Notes under the pieces: generated by a model | The model's input: the letters and a program-made list of their open reading frames with translations, nothing else | The model's database searches: none | Told to the model about the DNA's origin: nothing | NCBI GenBank assembly: GCA_035772735.1 | Contig: JASDFA010000003.1 | Coordinates: 31,736,001-31,800,000 of the forward strand | Direction of reading: 5' to 3' | DNA length: 64,000 bases | From: Datura wrightii | Taxonomy: Eukaryota > Streptophyta > Magnoliopsida > Solanales > Solanaceae | Translations under genes and position numbers: made by a program | In this document: piece by piece, positions 45,629 to 58,645 of the stretch | Position numbering within the stretch: the stretch's first letter is position 1 | How the letters are laid out: every line of letters begins with the position of its first letter

Positions 45629-48281
45629 AAATCATACTCACAAAGCTAAGTCTTTAGGAGCTGTCGAAATTTTGACAAAGTCTCCTCTATAATTTACATT
45701 ATCTAGAAACCTAAACGTAGAAAAGTCCAAACTAGACGTATCATGGGAAGATACAAAAAGCTAAAAAATGGCTCAAAGAACCAAAAATCCAAAGAAATGA
45801 CAACAACAAGAAGAGGAAATCTATAGCTTAGAAAGGTAACTCACCTTAGCTATCACAATCTAGGCATAATATTAACACCCTTAAGGTCGGAACAAGTGTG
45901 GATATCTAGATCTCATATCTTTTTCAGCTTCCCATGTCATTTGCTTGACATTCTTATTCCTCCATAAGACTTTTATAGAAGCCACATCTTTTGTCCTCAA
46001 TATGATATCCTATCGATCTAATATTGCAACTAGAGTCTCCTTATATGACAACTCCATTATGATCTAAACATCTTCAACTGGGACAACCCAAGAAGGATCT
46101 CCTATGCACTTTCACAACATTTATATATGAAAACTAGATGAACAAACTCTAACCCTGAAGGTAACTCTAGCTCATAAGCTACTCAACCTTACCCTCTGGA
46201 GGATTTGGTATAGCCCAATAAATCTCGGGCTAAGCTTTTCCTTCCTGCTAAATCTCACAATGCCCTTCATAAGCGAGACTTTCAAGAATACTCAATCGTC
46301 AACACAGAACTGCAGTCCTATCATCACACATCGCAATAGGACTTCTGGCAGCTTTAAGCTGTCAATATCCGCTCCACTTCCTGATGTACTAAGTTAGGTC
46401 CAATCGAACCTAAGTCACCTACCTCAAACTATCTAATGGAGGATCTGCATTTCTGCCTATAAAAAGCCTCGTAAGGAGCTTTTCCTGATACTGGAATGCC
46501 AGCTATTATTATATGTAAACTCAATAACAGGCAATTGATTATACCAACTTCCCTTGACGACTAGCATGCAGGCTCATAAAATATCCTTGAGCGTCTGAAT
46601 CGTGCGCTCAACTTGGCCATCTATCTGGAGATGAAAAGTTGTACTGAGATTAACCCACGTCCGCAAACCCTTTTAGAGTAACCTTCAAAATTTAGCTGTA
46701 AATTGTGACCCTCTGTAAAAAATATAAATATTGAGACACCATACAACTTGACTATCTCTCTGATATATAACCTTGCATAATCCTCGACTGTAAAAATAGT
46801 TCTGACTGATAAGAAATGGGTTGATTTAGTCATCCTATCAACAATAACCCAAATAGAGACTTACATCACGAACAGGGTAATCTGGTGACAAATTCCATAT
46901 TAATCGCCTCCCATTTCCACTTGAGAATGGCTATCTCCTGAGATAGCTCATTGGGCTTTTGTTAACTTAGCCTTCACCTACTAGCAGTTAGGACACTATG
47001 CCACAAACTCGGTATTGTCTTTATTCATCTCGGGCCACCAATAGACTTCCTTCATTTCATAGTACATCTTTATCAATCCTGGGTGAATAGAATAGATGGA
47101 AAGATGTGCCTCAACCATAATTTGTTGTTGAAGCCTTGTAACAACTACAACATAGAGTTGACCTCTATACCTCAGACATCGTCTTGATACCTCACAGTCC
47201 GACCTTACATGCCGATGATTTTATCTGATGAGTCTTGCCTCTGAGTTGTACTAAATCGGGATCCTTATACTATAACTCTTTCACCTTCACAACTAGAGAT
47301 GACACTATGGTATTATGAATTGTAACCCCACTATTATTTGAGTCCATCAACCGAACTCTTCCCAAACTCACTAGCTGATGTAACTCTCGAGCTAGCTCTC
47401 TCTTCTCAGCCTCTAAGTATGACAAGTTTCTTATTGCTGTAATTGAGAGCGTCAGCTACTACATTCACCTTCCCTATATGATTTAACAAATTCATAAATT
47501 CATATTATAGTCTTTCAACAATTCAAGCAATATTGTCACAAGTTCAACTCCTTCTGCTTAAAGATGTATTGGAGGCTCTTATGATCTGTAAAAATTTCAA
47601 TGTGGACACCATATAAGTAATGTCTTTAGATTTTCAATGCATGTATAACTGCACCCAACTCTAAATCATGGGTTAGATAATTCTTTTTGGCTTCATCAAT
47701 TGCCTCGAAGCATATGCAATTACCTTACCATGCTTCATTAAGATACATCCCAACCCAACTCCCGAAATACTACATATACTTCATAGCCCTCTAAGCCTTC
47801 TGGTGAGGCTAGTATTGGTACAGATGTCAACTTGTACTTAAATTCATGGAAGCTCTACTCACAAGCCTCGATCCACTAAAAGCTAGCTGCTTTATGAGTC
47901 AACTTCATCCATGATACCGATAATGCAGAAATCCTTCCACAAACCTTCTATAATACTTAGCTAACTCTAGAAAACTATGACCCTCTATTGACTTCATGGG
48001 TCTAAGCCAAGTCTTACGACCTCGATTTTATGCGAGTCAACCTAAATACCCGTTTCTAACACAATATGGCCAGAGAAGGCCACAAAGTTCAACCAAAACT
48101 TACATGAAGAAATCTTTGCATACAATTTGCAATCTCTAAGTACCTCGAGTACTGCTCACAAATGATCTCCGTGCTCAGCCTCTGAACATGAATACATCAG
48201 AATATTATCAATAAACACTATTATGAATAGATCTAAGAATGGACATAATACACTGTTCATCAGGTCCATGAATATTGCTAG
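45629..48281 (-). pseudogene. F pol remnant (Tekay-like chromovirus)
   Basis: Order on the minus strand: RT end (48281-48156: FMDLMNSVLCPFLDLFIIVF, then IDNIL for the usual IDDIL, so one catalytic Asp is lost), RNase H (near 47630-47545: HYLYGVHIEIFTDHKSLQYI), integrase (46833-46621: MTKSTHFLSVRTIF, YARLYIREIVKLYGV, then decayed), and the GPY/F-type C-terminal module near 46290-46195 (VFLKVSLMKGIVRF, LSPRFIGLYQIL). Frames are broken throughout. G inserted at 48281/48282, removing the upstream part of RT from view. The domain order and sequences are those of plant chromoviruses of the Del/Tekay type. Confidence 0.82.
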
Positions 48282-51200
48282 TGTTACACCTTGTAAGTTG
48301 TCATTATTTAGCGGAACTGTGCATGCACTTGGTATAGTTTCGGGAGCACCACACATGCGGAAAAAGGCCCGACAAGGGGAGCGCACGAGTACATCATCGA
48401 GCAAGAAGGAGGTTGTGGCTAGAGGCAGTGTGCACCGGGCGCCATGCTGCACAACTCATACCAGTGCCGGCGCATCGCGCCCGTGTATTGGCATTATAGG
48501 CGGTGCACCACGCCCTCCTACCACTGCCTCAAGTATATATAGGTTATGTGTGTGAATGTTTCTCACTTCAAAACATTTCAGCAAAGGAGCTACTGACTTG
48601 GGGTGACTTTTTTACAAGCTTATCATCAAATTAGAGTCGAATTACACCGTCAAATCACCTCCAACTGTCAATTCTTCTCAGGTAATAATTCCTAGGACTA
48701 TGAAAAATATATCTACAAATTTATTTCTTTAAAATTGGCCTGGTTCAATAGAGTCCCGCGTAGTAGAAGTTGTAGAAATCACTTCTAATCAAGTCCTAAG
48801 AATCTACAAGTGATAAGTAAGTATTTCTATCTTCCAAACTCTAAGAAATTTGTGAGTTTTCAGCGAAATTTGAGTAGATTATAAATGGAGGTCGTTGTGA
48901 ATATTGTTGAATGTTGCTAGCTGTCTTCATGGACTAAGAACAAAATTACTACATCAATGTAAAGGCTACGAGTTGAAGGAATTATTGGTTCTAGGCTGTA
49001 ATACGAGTGGGCGAGCAAAAATCGGCAATTGAGGTATGTTAAGGCTAACCTCTTTCGGAAAGTATTCTCGTCGTATAGTGAAACGACCTATACCTTTGTA
49101 AGTAAGTTGAACATATGTATGTTGTGATTAGATGCTACAAGTATATAGTGACTATATATGTTGTGGTTAGCTTTTATGAGACGAATTGAGGTTATATCAT
49201 AGTATCCCTCGTTGGGGAAGAGTATACACCGCGTGACAAATTCTAGGAGCATCATAGAGATTTCCATTGTCATTTGCTTATAGTTTAGAGGGATTTTGAT
49301 ATCACGCTATGGTACCAAGGACTTAGAAGCTTTTAGTTAGCTATTGGGCCTAATTTGGTAGGGTTGGACAACATAGGGCGTAGCTGGGCGATATAACTTT
49401 TTTTTGCTGCCTATACAGACAATAAAGTTCGCCCACTGGCCGTTGGTGTACCTTGATGCCTTTAGGTCCAGAACCTTGAAGGGTGGTCTTACCTTTGAGT
49501 TAGAGGCACCAGGGTTGCCCAATGAACTGAGCGATAGATTGCCATGTGATTGGCTACTGTCAGTGACCACTAGCTTCAGTCAACTTACCGCTTGTCTTAT
49601 AGGTCACTCAAAAAACCACCCCTGTTGTTAGAAGTCTGATACACTAGATGATACCCTAAGGGGGGAACCTTTTTAGTGATTAGATGTGGGGCCAATGCCT
49701 CGGGCTACTCTTGTAGACGCCCATGTACATGTTGCCACGAAGAGCTAAATTCAGATATACCTACCTGCGAGGCTATGAATGGCTTAAAGGAGCTATATGT
49801 TATCTGGACAGACCAGGTTGACGTCTAGGGGACTAGAAACATAGAACCACAGTATTACCTTCAGGCTAGGAATTATTGTAAGCTGCCTGTGGGAAGTTAG
49901 GGCTGACTGCTCAGGAACATGTCCAGTTAGTAGTAGCCCTACAGTCATTCTAAACAAAGGAACTATATAGAGGGTCATCTACAACCTTGTTGTTCGTGAT
50001 GAGCTACTATTGTCCTAGAATGACCTTTAGAGTATCGCTTAGGTCACCTCGGACCTCGTCTTTTTTCGTCTAAGCCGACTAAGGTTGTAATCGCTGCCAA
50101 GACCCTCTGGTTAGGTGTAGGCATATGGGGTGTGCCTGTTGGCAGCTATATAGACTATTTTAGGGGCAAATAGAGGTTGCATTAGGCCTATAAGGCTAGG
50201 TATGTCTTTTAAGTGATTAGATTTGAGATTATAGCATAGTGACCCTAGTTGGGGTCAATCGTATTTCATAATGCCTCTCACCATGAATAGATAAGAGGCT
50301 GCTAGTTGTACGAACTGCTTACAAAGATATAAACTACTTACAGAGCTACGATGCTGCTAATGCTTATGGAGCTATAGATTGCTTACGGTGCTACAATGCT
50401 GCTATCATTTGTAGAACTATAGACTGCTTTCAAAGCTACGAACTTGAATTGCTTATGGAGCTACTATATTTCTTAAGGATCTATTAATTATCTGAAAGGA
50501 CTAAAGTGAAGCCTTCGTGGCCACACTGGAGTCTCCTATGAACTCCTTCTATGCCAAGATAGCATTACCAACCCTCACTAGGGCCTGGTGTTCCCTAGAC
50601 ACAGTTGTAGTAACTTCTAGGGCCTTAGGGATACCAATAGGGGTATATAGACTGATTGGCGCTTACCGGGGCTTATGGGGGCTCAGGTAGGTTATCTCTG
50701 TGGTAATTGTACCTTCCAGGCTCATAGGGGCTAGGTTAGGTTCTTGTGTTTATACTTGCTTGCTGGTTATAGTTTATGAATATATAATCGTACAACTTAA
50801 GATCTTATGTGTATGGTTGTCTATTAGATGCAGGCTATGGTTATGAAAGCATTCAGGTTAACTTCTGCCCCGTTTTCACTGATTACTTTCAGTTCTTTAT
50901 CAGGTTCTATTTAGTAGTTATTATGCCTTACATATTTGGTACATATTGTACTAACTCCTATACATGGGGCGCTACATACTTGCCTGCAGGTTTAGACAGA
51001 CATGTTTGGAGACCTCCTTAACATTTATTCAGAGTCTACACTAGCTTCCTTCATTCGGAGTTGCCAAATAGTAGAGGTTTGCTTGTTTTTGTTATATAGC
51101 TTTTGGGGTAGGCCGGGGCCCTGTCTCGACCAATAATTCATTCTTAGAGGCTTGTAGACTACAGTCTTCAGTTCCTAGCTAGTTGTGCGTTGTTGACCAT

Positions 51201-51569
51201 GTGGGGCCTATATAGGTTATGTTTTGTATGTTAGCTGTGTGGGGCCTAGTTTAGCTATCTATTAGTAGCCTTGTCAGCTGTAGTTTATATAGAACTGCTT
51301 GCCTTTCTTTTGTTATGGCTTAGATAGCCTGGTGGTCTTGTCAACCTACATAGGATTCTTTTATTATCATGATTGTTAGGTTAGTTGTCTTATGCAGGTT
51401 ATATGTTGCAGCCTAGTCGGCCCGAGGTTGTGTTTACAGCCGAGATATAGCCATTTGTTTTCTTGCTACGTGCTGCTGGCATGCACCAGAAGTGTGTGTC
51501 TGGCCAAGTCAGCTTAGAGTCCAGTGTGGCATCAGGCGCCAGTTACCCCTCCCAAGGTGGGGCATGACA
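48282..51569 (+). repeat. G 5' LTR (3.3 kb)
   Basis: Starts TGTTACACCTTG and ends GGGGCATGACA, 3,288 bp, longer than the internal region of G. A GC-rich block with GGGCGCCATGC precedes the TATA box AGTATATATAGG near 48532. A degenerate tandem repeat lies at 50310-50480. The start recurs at 54562. Confidence 0.85.
50310..50480 (+). repeat. Degenerate ~21-bp tandem repeat in G LTR
   Basis: Repeated forms of GCTTA(T/C)GGAGCTA(T/C)AGATT alternate with TGCTGCTA words, about seven units, each with several differences. Confidence 0.6.
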
Positions 51570-51573
51570 GACT

Positions 51574-51583
51574 TGGTATCAGA
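51574..51583 (+). promoter_or_regulatory. G primer binding site (initiator tRNA-Met)
   Basis: TGGTATCAGA, four bases after the LTR, complements the 3' end of plant initiator tRNA-Met, the usual primer of Del/Tekay elements. Confidence 0.85.
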
Positions 51584-53039
51584 CCAACATCGTATTCTAG
51601 GTAGTCTGTAAGCTGTGTCTAGTAGATTCTTGTTTATAAATATGTTGTGCATCACATTTTATAAGCAGGGAGCTACGAGGCATGATAGTATAGTTACTCC
51701 TCATTCTTTTCAAGATTGTGCTATAGAGTCAAGTTGTATAGGGTTGAGTCCCTAAGCTTATATTATTATGTCTGTCTAGAATAATGTTTGATATAAGATA
51801 GACTACAGCTAGCTACAAATTAGATACAGCAGCAGGAGAGGGTACCAGTAGGGTGTCACAGTTGGGGACAACCCAACCTAAGGGCAAAAGGGGAGATGTC
51901 TTTTCAATCTCCCCAGTATACTCCCGGGCACGAGGAACTTCATAAGGTAACAGATATACCAACATCACTCCCAGTTCTTCCTATGCCCTCGGATTAGGAT
52001 GGAAGGAGTGTAGTATATATGTTGGCTTACTTAGTAAATACTCAGTATTAAACAGGGGTAACAGGTAATATTGTATCACCTTAAAGGCACGAAAGGTTGT
52101 GAAATTGCGGGATTTTTACCTCTAGCCTTTAGAGTTTGTTAAGTCTCATACATTAGCCCTACTGCAGAATGATGTGGTTATTTTCGGCCTCCCAGCCTTT
52201 TCTCAGTATAACAAAGAGCGTAACTATTGACGCTATGTTGCCAAGAGTAAATAGTAAAGGAAGGCTAGACCTGTTGATTCCTGGGGGGTGTTATAGAAGT
52301 GGTCAAGACCCCTAGTTCTTAAATAAGCCACATAGGCCTTCACTACAGTAAAACTTAGGATAGTAGGTAAGATTTCTAGGAGGAGCCAAGTATGTGTGAG
52401 GGTCCATAAGCAATATCCTTCCAGTAATAGTAAAGGTCAGGTCAGGAATAGACAAATCCTACCGTAGTGTGTTAGGGACGGTAGTGAATACTTGAAGAAT
52501 AATGGCCATGACCCCTAGTTCGTTATGTTAAAGTATAGAAAGGTTATATGATGGGAACCGGCCCGAGTAAGGGTCAGGATGATATAGGTTAGTAGAATTG
52601 ACTAGAATGTCCTAGCTAGTATAGTATACGGGGGATGAACCCCAAATTTCAGCCTATAAAAGTAAGCGCAAGGCATGATCATCTAGCTCTGGAGGAGAAC
52701 GGGGGAGAACAGAACCACCTCTAGGCTGTAGCGGGCTGATAGAGCTTGGAATAGCCACTGAATGTCGAGAAATAAGCATCAGGATAACATTTAAATGATA
52801 ATGCGATTGTGACCTAGAATCCTGCAATATCACCTCTAGTTATGGGGGTGAAGGAGTGATGGTACGGAGATCCTAGCCTAGTACAGCCCAGAGACAAAGC
52901 CCAGCAAAAGGATTCATCGGCCTTCGCGATAGCAGGGGGTAGAGTCTTGAGACCCATAGGTCGACTCTATGTTCCAAATGTGGCAGAGCTTCGTTGGTAA
53001 ATTGTAGAAAGGTACACCATGTCCGTTATTCTCTCCACC
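51584..53039 (+). other. G internal region without recognisable coding
   Basis: This is where gag, protease, RT and RNase H should be. I cannot recognise any of them. The space (1.5 kb) is much too short for all of them, so most of the coding region has been deleted or has decayed. Confidence 0.5.
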
Positions 53040-54060
53040 CAGGTTCGATGGAAACATATCAGGTTATAAAAGAGATATAGTAGTGGCATAGGAAGAAGAA
53101 AGGTATTGTTGGGTTATAGTATAGTGCCCCAAGTGCCACCAAGTAAAGGATGAACATTAGTGATGTGGAAAGCAAATTCAGGAGATAGCCGTGCCTGCGT
53201 GCAAGTGGGAAGTAGTCAATACGAATTCAGCCACAGGTTTACCTCGTCACAGGCGTAAACTTGACCTTACTTGGTTCATTGTTGAAAGGCTAATGAGATC
53301 AACCCATCTCTTGTTGGTCAGGACTATGTTTTTAACAAAAGATTATGCTAAGTTGTATTCTAAAGAAATAGTCCGGCTACATGATGTCCCAGTGTCTATC
53401 AGTTCTAACAGAGGGGCACAACTCACAGCTAGGTTTTGGAAAATGTGTTGGCACGAATTGGGGTGCAGATTAAATTGAGTACAACTCCTCGTCCTCAGAC
53501 CAATGGCCAAGTTGAGTGCACATTTTAGATGCTCGAAGATATGTACGAGCGTGTATACTAGACTTTAAGGAAGTTGAGATAACCATCTACCACTCATGGA
53601 GTTGTGTATATAATGCAGTCACCATTTTACCATCAAGATGATGCCTTATGAGGCTATACACAAACAGAAATGTAGGTCCTCCATAGGATGGTTCGAAGTG
53701 AGTGAATCAGAGTTAATGGGACTTGACAAGATGCACCAATCAGAAAAGGAGTTTGAGCTCATCAGAGAGCATTTACTAACATCTCAGAGTCGTCAGAAGT
53801 CCAATTCCAATGTATGACGTAGGGACTTAGAGGTTGATGCGACGACGAAGTATCTTTAAATATTTTTCCAAAGAAGGGTGTTATGAGATTCGACAAGAGG
53901 GCAAGCCCAACCATAGATTCATCGGGCCTTACCAGATCCTCTGGAAGATCGACCAAGTGGCCTATGAGTTGGAGTTGCCTTCGGGATTAGAATCGGTTCA
54001 TCCATTTTTTCATGAATCAATATTATGCAAGCGCATAGGAGACCTTTTCTCAGGTTGACC
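53040..54060 (+). pseudogene. G integrase and GPY/F remnant
   Basis: Begins in the integrase zinc region (CPKCHQVKDEH near 53130, preceded by EIYWW-like codons of which two read TAG). The core follows at 53191-53478: ATGLPRHRRKLDLTWFIVER, KLYSKEIVRLHDVPVSISSN (the ISDRG motif is SSNRG, so the catalytic Asp is lost) and GAQLTARFWK. The C-terminal module at 53834-54058 has RFIGPYQILWKIDQVAYELE and LESVHPFFHESIL. No chromodomain is clearly readable after it. Confidence 0.82.
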
Positions 54061-54525
54061 CAGTCGAGGATGCTCAGGTTACAGAAGAGCCGTCCCACGC
54101 GGAGACTCCAATAGTTATACTAGATCGTCAGGTCTGTAAGGGCTATCTTGAAAACCAAAGATGTAGCCTAGTAAAGTCTTATGAAGGAACAGAAAGATGG
54201 AATAAATGGATTGGAAAGCTGAGGATGACACAAGATCTATATATCTTCAGTTGTTCCAGGCTCTATGATGATAATATACAGACTCGGACAATTTCAATTA
54301 AGGCAAGATAGTTTTCAGGTGTTGTATAGTGCCTTTGTTGCTACTGTTATTAGTTGCTTACATATATATGGTAGAACTATGTTGTTCAGTTGTAGGTAGA
54401 GTTCTATGAGACGCTTGTGTTATACTTTTCTGCGTTTTAAATTTTCAGATAGTCCATATTACAGAGGAGACTTTGCTCAAATGTTTAGGAAAAAGCATAA
54501 GGATAGAACCTCTTAAGATTGAATT
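54061..54525 (+). other. G 3' end of internal region
   Basis: Decayed sequence after the integrase module (chromodomain position near 54060-54230) and a short non-coding stretch. I see no open frame. Confidence 0.5.
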
Positions 54526-54561
54526 ACATTCGAGGACGAATGTTCCTAAGGGGGGGGATGA
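54526..54561 (+). promoter_or_regulatory. G palindrome and polypurine tract
   Basis: The perfect palindrome ACATTCG-AGGA-CGAATGT (54526-54543) is followed after TCCT by the tract AAGGGGGGGGATGA, directly before the 3' LTR. Confidence 0.85.
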
Positions 54562-54761
54562 TGTTACACCCTGTAAGTTGTAATTATTTAGCAGATGTGT
54601 GCGTGCGCTTGTGATAGTGTCGGGAGCACGACACATGCTGGAAAAGGCTTGAAGAGGGGAACACACGAGTACATCATCGAGCGAGCAGGAGGTCGGGGCT
54701 AGAGGCAGGGCACACCGGGCACCGGGCCGCGCAGCCCACACTGGCCATGGGCCGGCGCATT
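54562..54761 (+). repeat. G 3' LTR fragment
   Basis: TGTTACACCCTGTAAGTTG onward matches 48282-48480 until H interrupts it at 54762. The remainder is not in the window. Confidence 0.85.
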
Positions 54762-56914
54762 TGTCATGCCCCACCTTGGGAGGCATAACTGATACTTGGT
54801 GCCCTACTAGGACCTGAACTGCTGAGCTGATTGAGCCTAAGACCCTCTGGTGCAGGGCTGACTCTAACTCTAGAATCAAGAAAACAACGGGCTATATAGC
54901 GGCTATAAATACAATCCCCGGCCGACAGGGCCTATAGCCACCTGTGAAAATAAATAGCTAACTAGAGACAAACAAACATAGGGAGTCTTATGCGGGCCGA
55001 CATGGCCACCATGATATCTAGTTATAACTGGAAAGCGGAATCAGATGCTAAACTGAGCTATGACGGACAAGGCCACCAATCAATAGCTAAACAGGGCCCC
55101 ACACAGCCAACACACATAGTCTAAAACATATATGGGCCCCACAAGGCCGATATCAGCTGACCACAGGGAAGTATGCAAGCCGCTAGGAGTAATAAGATAG
55201 TTGGGATAGGGCCCCGACCCACCCATACTGTACAAACAAAAACAGTAAACCTCTATCACACAAGCTCCGGAAGAAAGGAGTTGATGGCTCTGTGCTGCTG
55301 ACTGGAACTACGAGGGACCTGCTCCTCATCTATCTGCACCTGCAGGCAAGTAATGCAATGCCCAAAAGAGGGCGTCAGTACCATAGGTACTGAATATGTA
55401 AAGCAGTAACTTTAAATGACTGAAAGTAAGAAATAGAACTGACACTAATTGAAGTAAATAAAATGGACTAAAGTTGACTGAGGTAGTGAAATTAGGACTA
55501 AACATAACTATAATAAGGAAGGTCGGGTTCATACCTGGAAAATGAAACATCTTACTGTCTAACTATCAGTAACTAAAGCAAGCATAAACCTTACCTGGCT
55601 CTCATAAGCCGGAAGGTACAATCAGCACAGAATAACCTACCTGGGCCCCCATTATCCCTAGTGAGTACAACTCAATCTATATACCCCTATCCAGGTCATA
55701 CTGAGTGAACTACTAGCTATAAGCATCCTGCCGATCCCCTGGGTTTGCAACTGGGCCCGCTCGGCCCCTGACTATAGCTGTGTCTGAGTCTGAGTCTGGA
55801 GGACTCTTGATATCTACACCCCAGAAGTAAACGCTCGGCGGGGGTGTGTATAGGCCAACCACAACAATATGAGGATCTGTATCCCCATCTTCGTCCCTTT
55901 CGGACAGCATGCCGTTCCATAGAGCGATGTATCCTCGTCCCTGGCGGGCAGCGACACAACTATTAACCCTGGGGTGGTCACGGAAGCTATACAGGTATAA
56001 TACAACCCAAAATAATACAATTTACGAGTTTGAACTGACAACAAAAACTAAACATGATAACATACTCCTGACATGCTTTACTGGGATTCATACTGGACTA
56101 CTATGCTGAAGAAACAAACTTGCCGAAAGAAAATGCCTTAACATACCTCGATTACTGGTTTCTGATTAACTGGAGAGTTTTAATTAGTATTCAATAGCTC
56201 TTCCCAACTGAAATCGTGTTACTAGAAAGATAGGACTAGTTTTAACACTAAATTCGGCAAAAAGTAAAACTTTATATATAAATATTAACAATATTCTAAC
56301 TTTACGAAACATGATCGAAACCTCGTTATTTCTCAAAATTCTAGAAGGGAGAAATGCTTACTCTAAGCTTGGGATCATATTGACACTAGTTTGGAGAAAT
56401 TCCAACAACTTTGGCTCAATTCCAACAACTTTGGCTCGGCGGGACGACGATTCGCCGGGCGAATTTCATGAAACTAACTGTAGAAATGCTCCCTGCAACC
56501 TTATACTTCCATACACACAGTTAATTATGATATGGACGGCGTTTAGCGGCGTAATCAGATGAAAATTAAATATTTTCCTGCGTCCCTATTCTCTGCTGGT
56601 TGAAGATATATGAATAAATAACATGAAATCTAAGGGTGAGGAGGCAGAGGCCATACTTGAGGATGCATACAAGGCAACGTGGCATGCTTCCCATCATGCT
56701 AATTCTGCTTCGTGCCATGTTGGCTAATGCGTAGGAGAAGCTCCGTGCCACTTTGCTCCTCTGGGCAGCTTGGTTCGGCCTCCTCTCGCGAAATCCCGAC
56801 TTGGCACTCATTCGGCCTCTCCCCGAGCCCTTTCCTTGTATGTATGACACTCTAAAACTCTCAACCAACATACGAATAGGTCGACTAAATGCTATAAAAT
56901 TATGGTGTGTAACA
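54762..56914 (-). repeat. H 3' LTR
   Basis: Minus strand starts TGTTACACACC (at 56914) and ends GGGGCATGACA (at 54762), 2,153 bp. The U3 has GTGGCACGGAGC words and AACATGGCACGAAGC (56690-56760). A 20-base direct repeat (AATTCCAACAACTTTGGCTC twice, 56398-56437) is single in H2. Confidence 0.85.
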
Positions 56915-56950
56915 TCCTCCCCCCCTTAAGAACAGTCGTCCTCGAATGTT
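56915..56950 (-). promoter_or_regulatory. H polypurine tract and palindrome
   Basis: Minus strand CTTAAGGGGGGGAGGA precedes the LTR. The palindrome AACATTCG-AGGA-CGACTGTT (one mismatch) lies just upstream, at 56931-56950. Confidence 0.82.
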
Positions 56951-57947
56951 AACTTCTACTTGCAAGAACCTTAACCTTTCAAGTACTTATTCTGGAAAAA
57001 TTTCGGCAGAGTCTCCCCTGTAATATGGACTATCCAAAAACCCTCTAGCTGCACAATCTGACTAAGTCTGAAATAACTGAGGATATCTAGTTTTCATATC
57101 ATCTTCTGCTTCCCAGGTCATCTCCTCTCGGTTCTTATTTCGCCATAACACTTTAACAGAAGCAACATCTTTAGTTCTTAGTTTGCAGATCTACCGATCT
57201 AGTATGGCTACTGGAGCTTCTTCATAAGCTAACTCCTCGGTGATTTGGACGTCTTTGACTAGGACAATCCGGGAGGGATCTCCTATACACTTTCTCAGCA
57301 TTGATACGTGAAAAACTAGGTGAACGGATTCTAATTCTGGAGGTAAATCCAATTCATAAGCCACCTGGCCTATCCTTCGGCGAATCTGATAAGGCCCAAT
57401 AAACCTCGGCTGAGCTTTCCTTTCTTACCAAATCTCATCACACCCTTCATCGGTGAAACCTTCAGGAATACCCAGTCATCCATATTAAATTCTAGGTTTC
57501 TTCACCGCACATCGGCATAAGATTTCTAGCGGCTCTGAGCTGTCAGCAAACGTTCCCTGATAAGCTTTACTTTCTCTTCTGACTGATGAATAATATCTGG
57601 CCAAATCAATGTTGATTCTCCTACCTCAAACCAACCAGCTGGCGATCTGCACTTCTGCCCATATAACGCTTCATAAGGCGCCATCTAAATTGCTGAATGA
57701 TAACTGTTATTATAGGCAAATTCAATAAGTGGTAGATGTTCATCCTAGCTGCCTCCAAAATCTAGCACACACGCTCGTAACATATCCTCGACTGTTTGGA
57801 TTGTACGTTCTGCCTGCCCATCTGTCTGAGGATGGAAGGCTGTGCTCAAGTTAACCTGCGTCCCCAGGCCCCTCTGAAAAGATTGCCAAAACATAGCTGT
57901 AAACTGCGCCCCTCTGTCAGAGATAATTGACAGCGGAACACCATGCA
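56951..57947 (-). pseudogene. H integrase / GPY-F remnant (Tekay-like)
   Basis: Minus strand: HGVPLSIISDRGAQFTAMFW and TAFHPQTDGQAERTIQTVED (57948-57745) hold an intact second Asp and the Glu of the integrase triad. Then DWVFLKVSPMKGVMRFGKKG (near 57470-57400), followed by a one-base deletion before RFIGPYQI. The upstream half of the integrase and everything before it are cut off by H2 at 57948. Of the Tekay pol fragments in the window this one is the least decayed. Confidence 0.83.
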
Positions 57948-58645
57948 TGTTACACCCCGTAAGTTTCTAATGTTTAGTCGGCCTATTCGTATGTTGGATG
58001 AGAGTTTTAGAGTGCCATACATACGAGGAAAGGGCCTAGGGAAGGTCGAACGAGTGCAAAGTCGGGATTTCACGGGAGGAGGCTGAACCAAGCTGCCCAG
58101 AGGGGCAAAGTGGCACGGAGCTGCTCCTCCGCATTAGCCAACGTGGCATGGAGCAGAATCAGCGCATTGGCCAGCATGCCACGTTGCCTTGTATGTTGCT
58201 TCAAGTATATATAGGCCTCACCCTTAGATTTCAAGTTATTTACTTATATAATCATGACCACCAGAGGTGAGAACAAGGGGAAACATTTAATTTTCATCCG
58301 ATTACACTGCTAAATGTCGTCCAAATCTAAATTAACTTCGGGTATCGAAGTATAAGGCTGCAGGGAGCATTTCTACAGAGTTAGTTTCGTGAAATTCGCC
58401 CGGCGAATCGTCGTCCCGCCGAGCCAAAGTTGTTGGAATTGCTCTAAACTAGTGTTAATAAGATTCCATGCTTAAAGTAAGCATTTCTCTCTTCTAGACT
58501 TTCGATAAATAACGAGTTTTCGACCGTGTTCCGTAAAGTTGGAATATAGTTAATATTAATATAGAAAGTTTTCCTTTTTGCCAAATTTAGTTTTAAAACT
58601 AGTCCAATCTTTCCAGTAACACAATTTCAGTTGGGAAGAGCTATT
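57948..58645 (+). repeat. H2, H-family LTR fragment in plus orientation
   Basis: TGTTACACCCCG onward matches the H LTR read in reverse (U3 module at 58109-58190, TATA box near 58207, GCCCGGCGAATCGTCGTCCC at 58400) as far as GGGAAGAGCTATT (58645). There it stops abruptly and B2 gag begins. It lies in the integrase of H. Confidence 0.82.
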
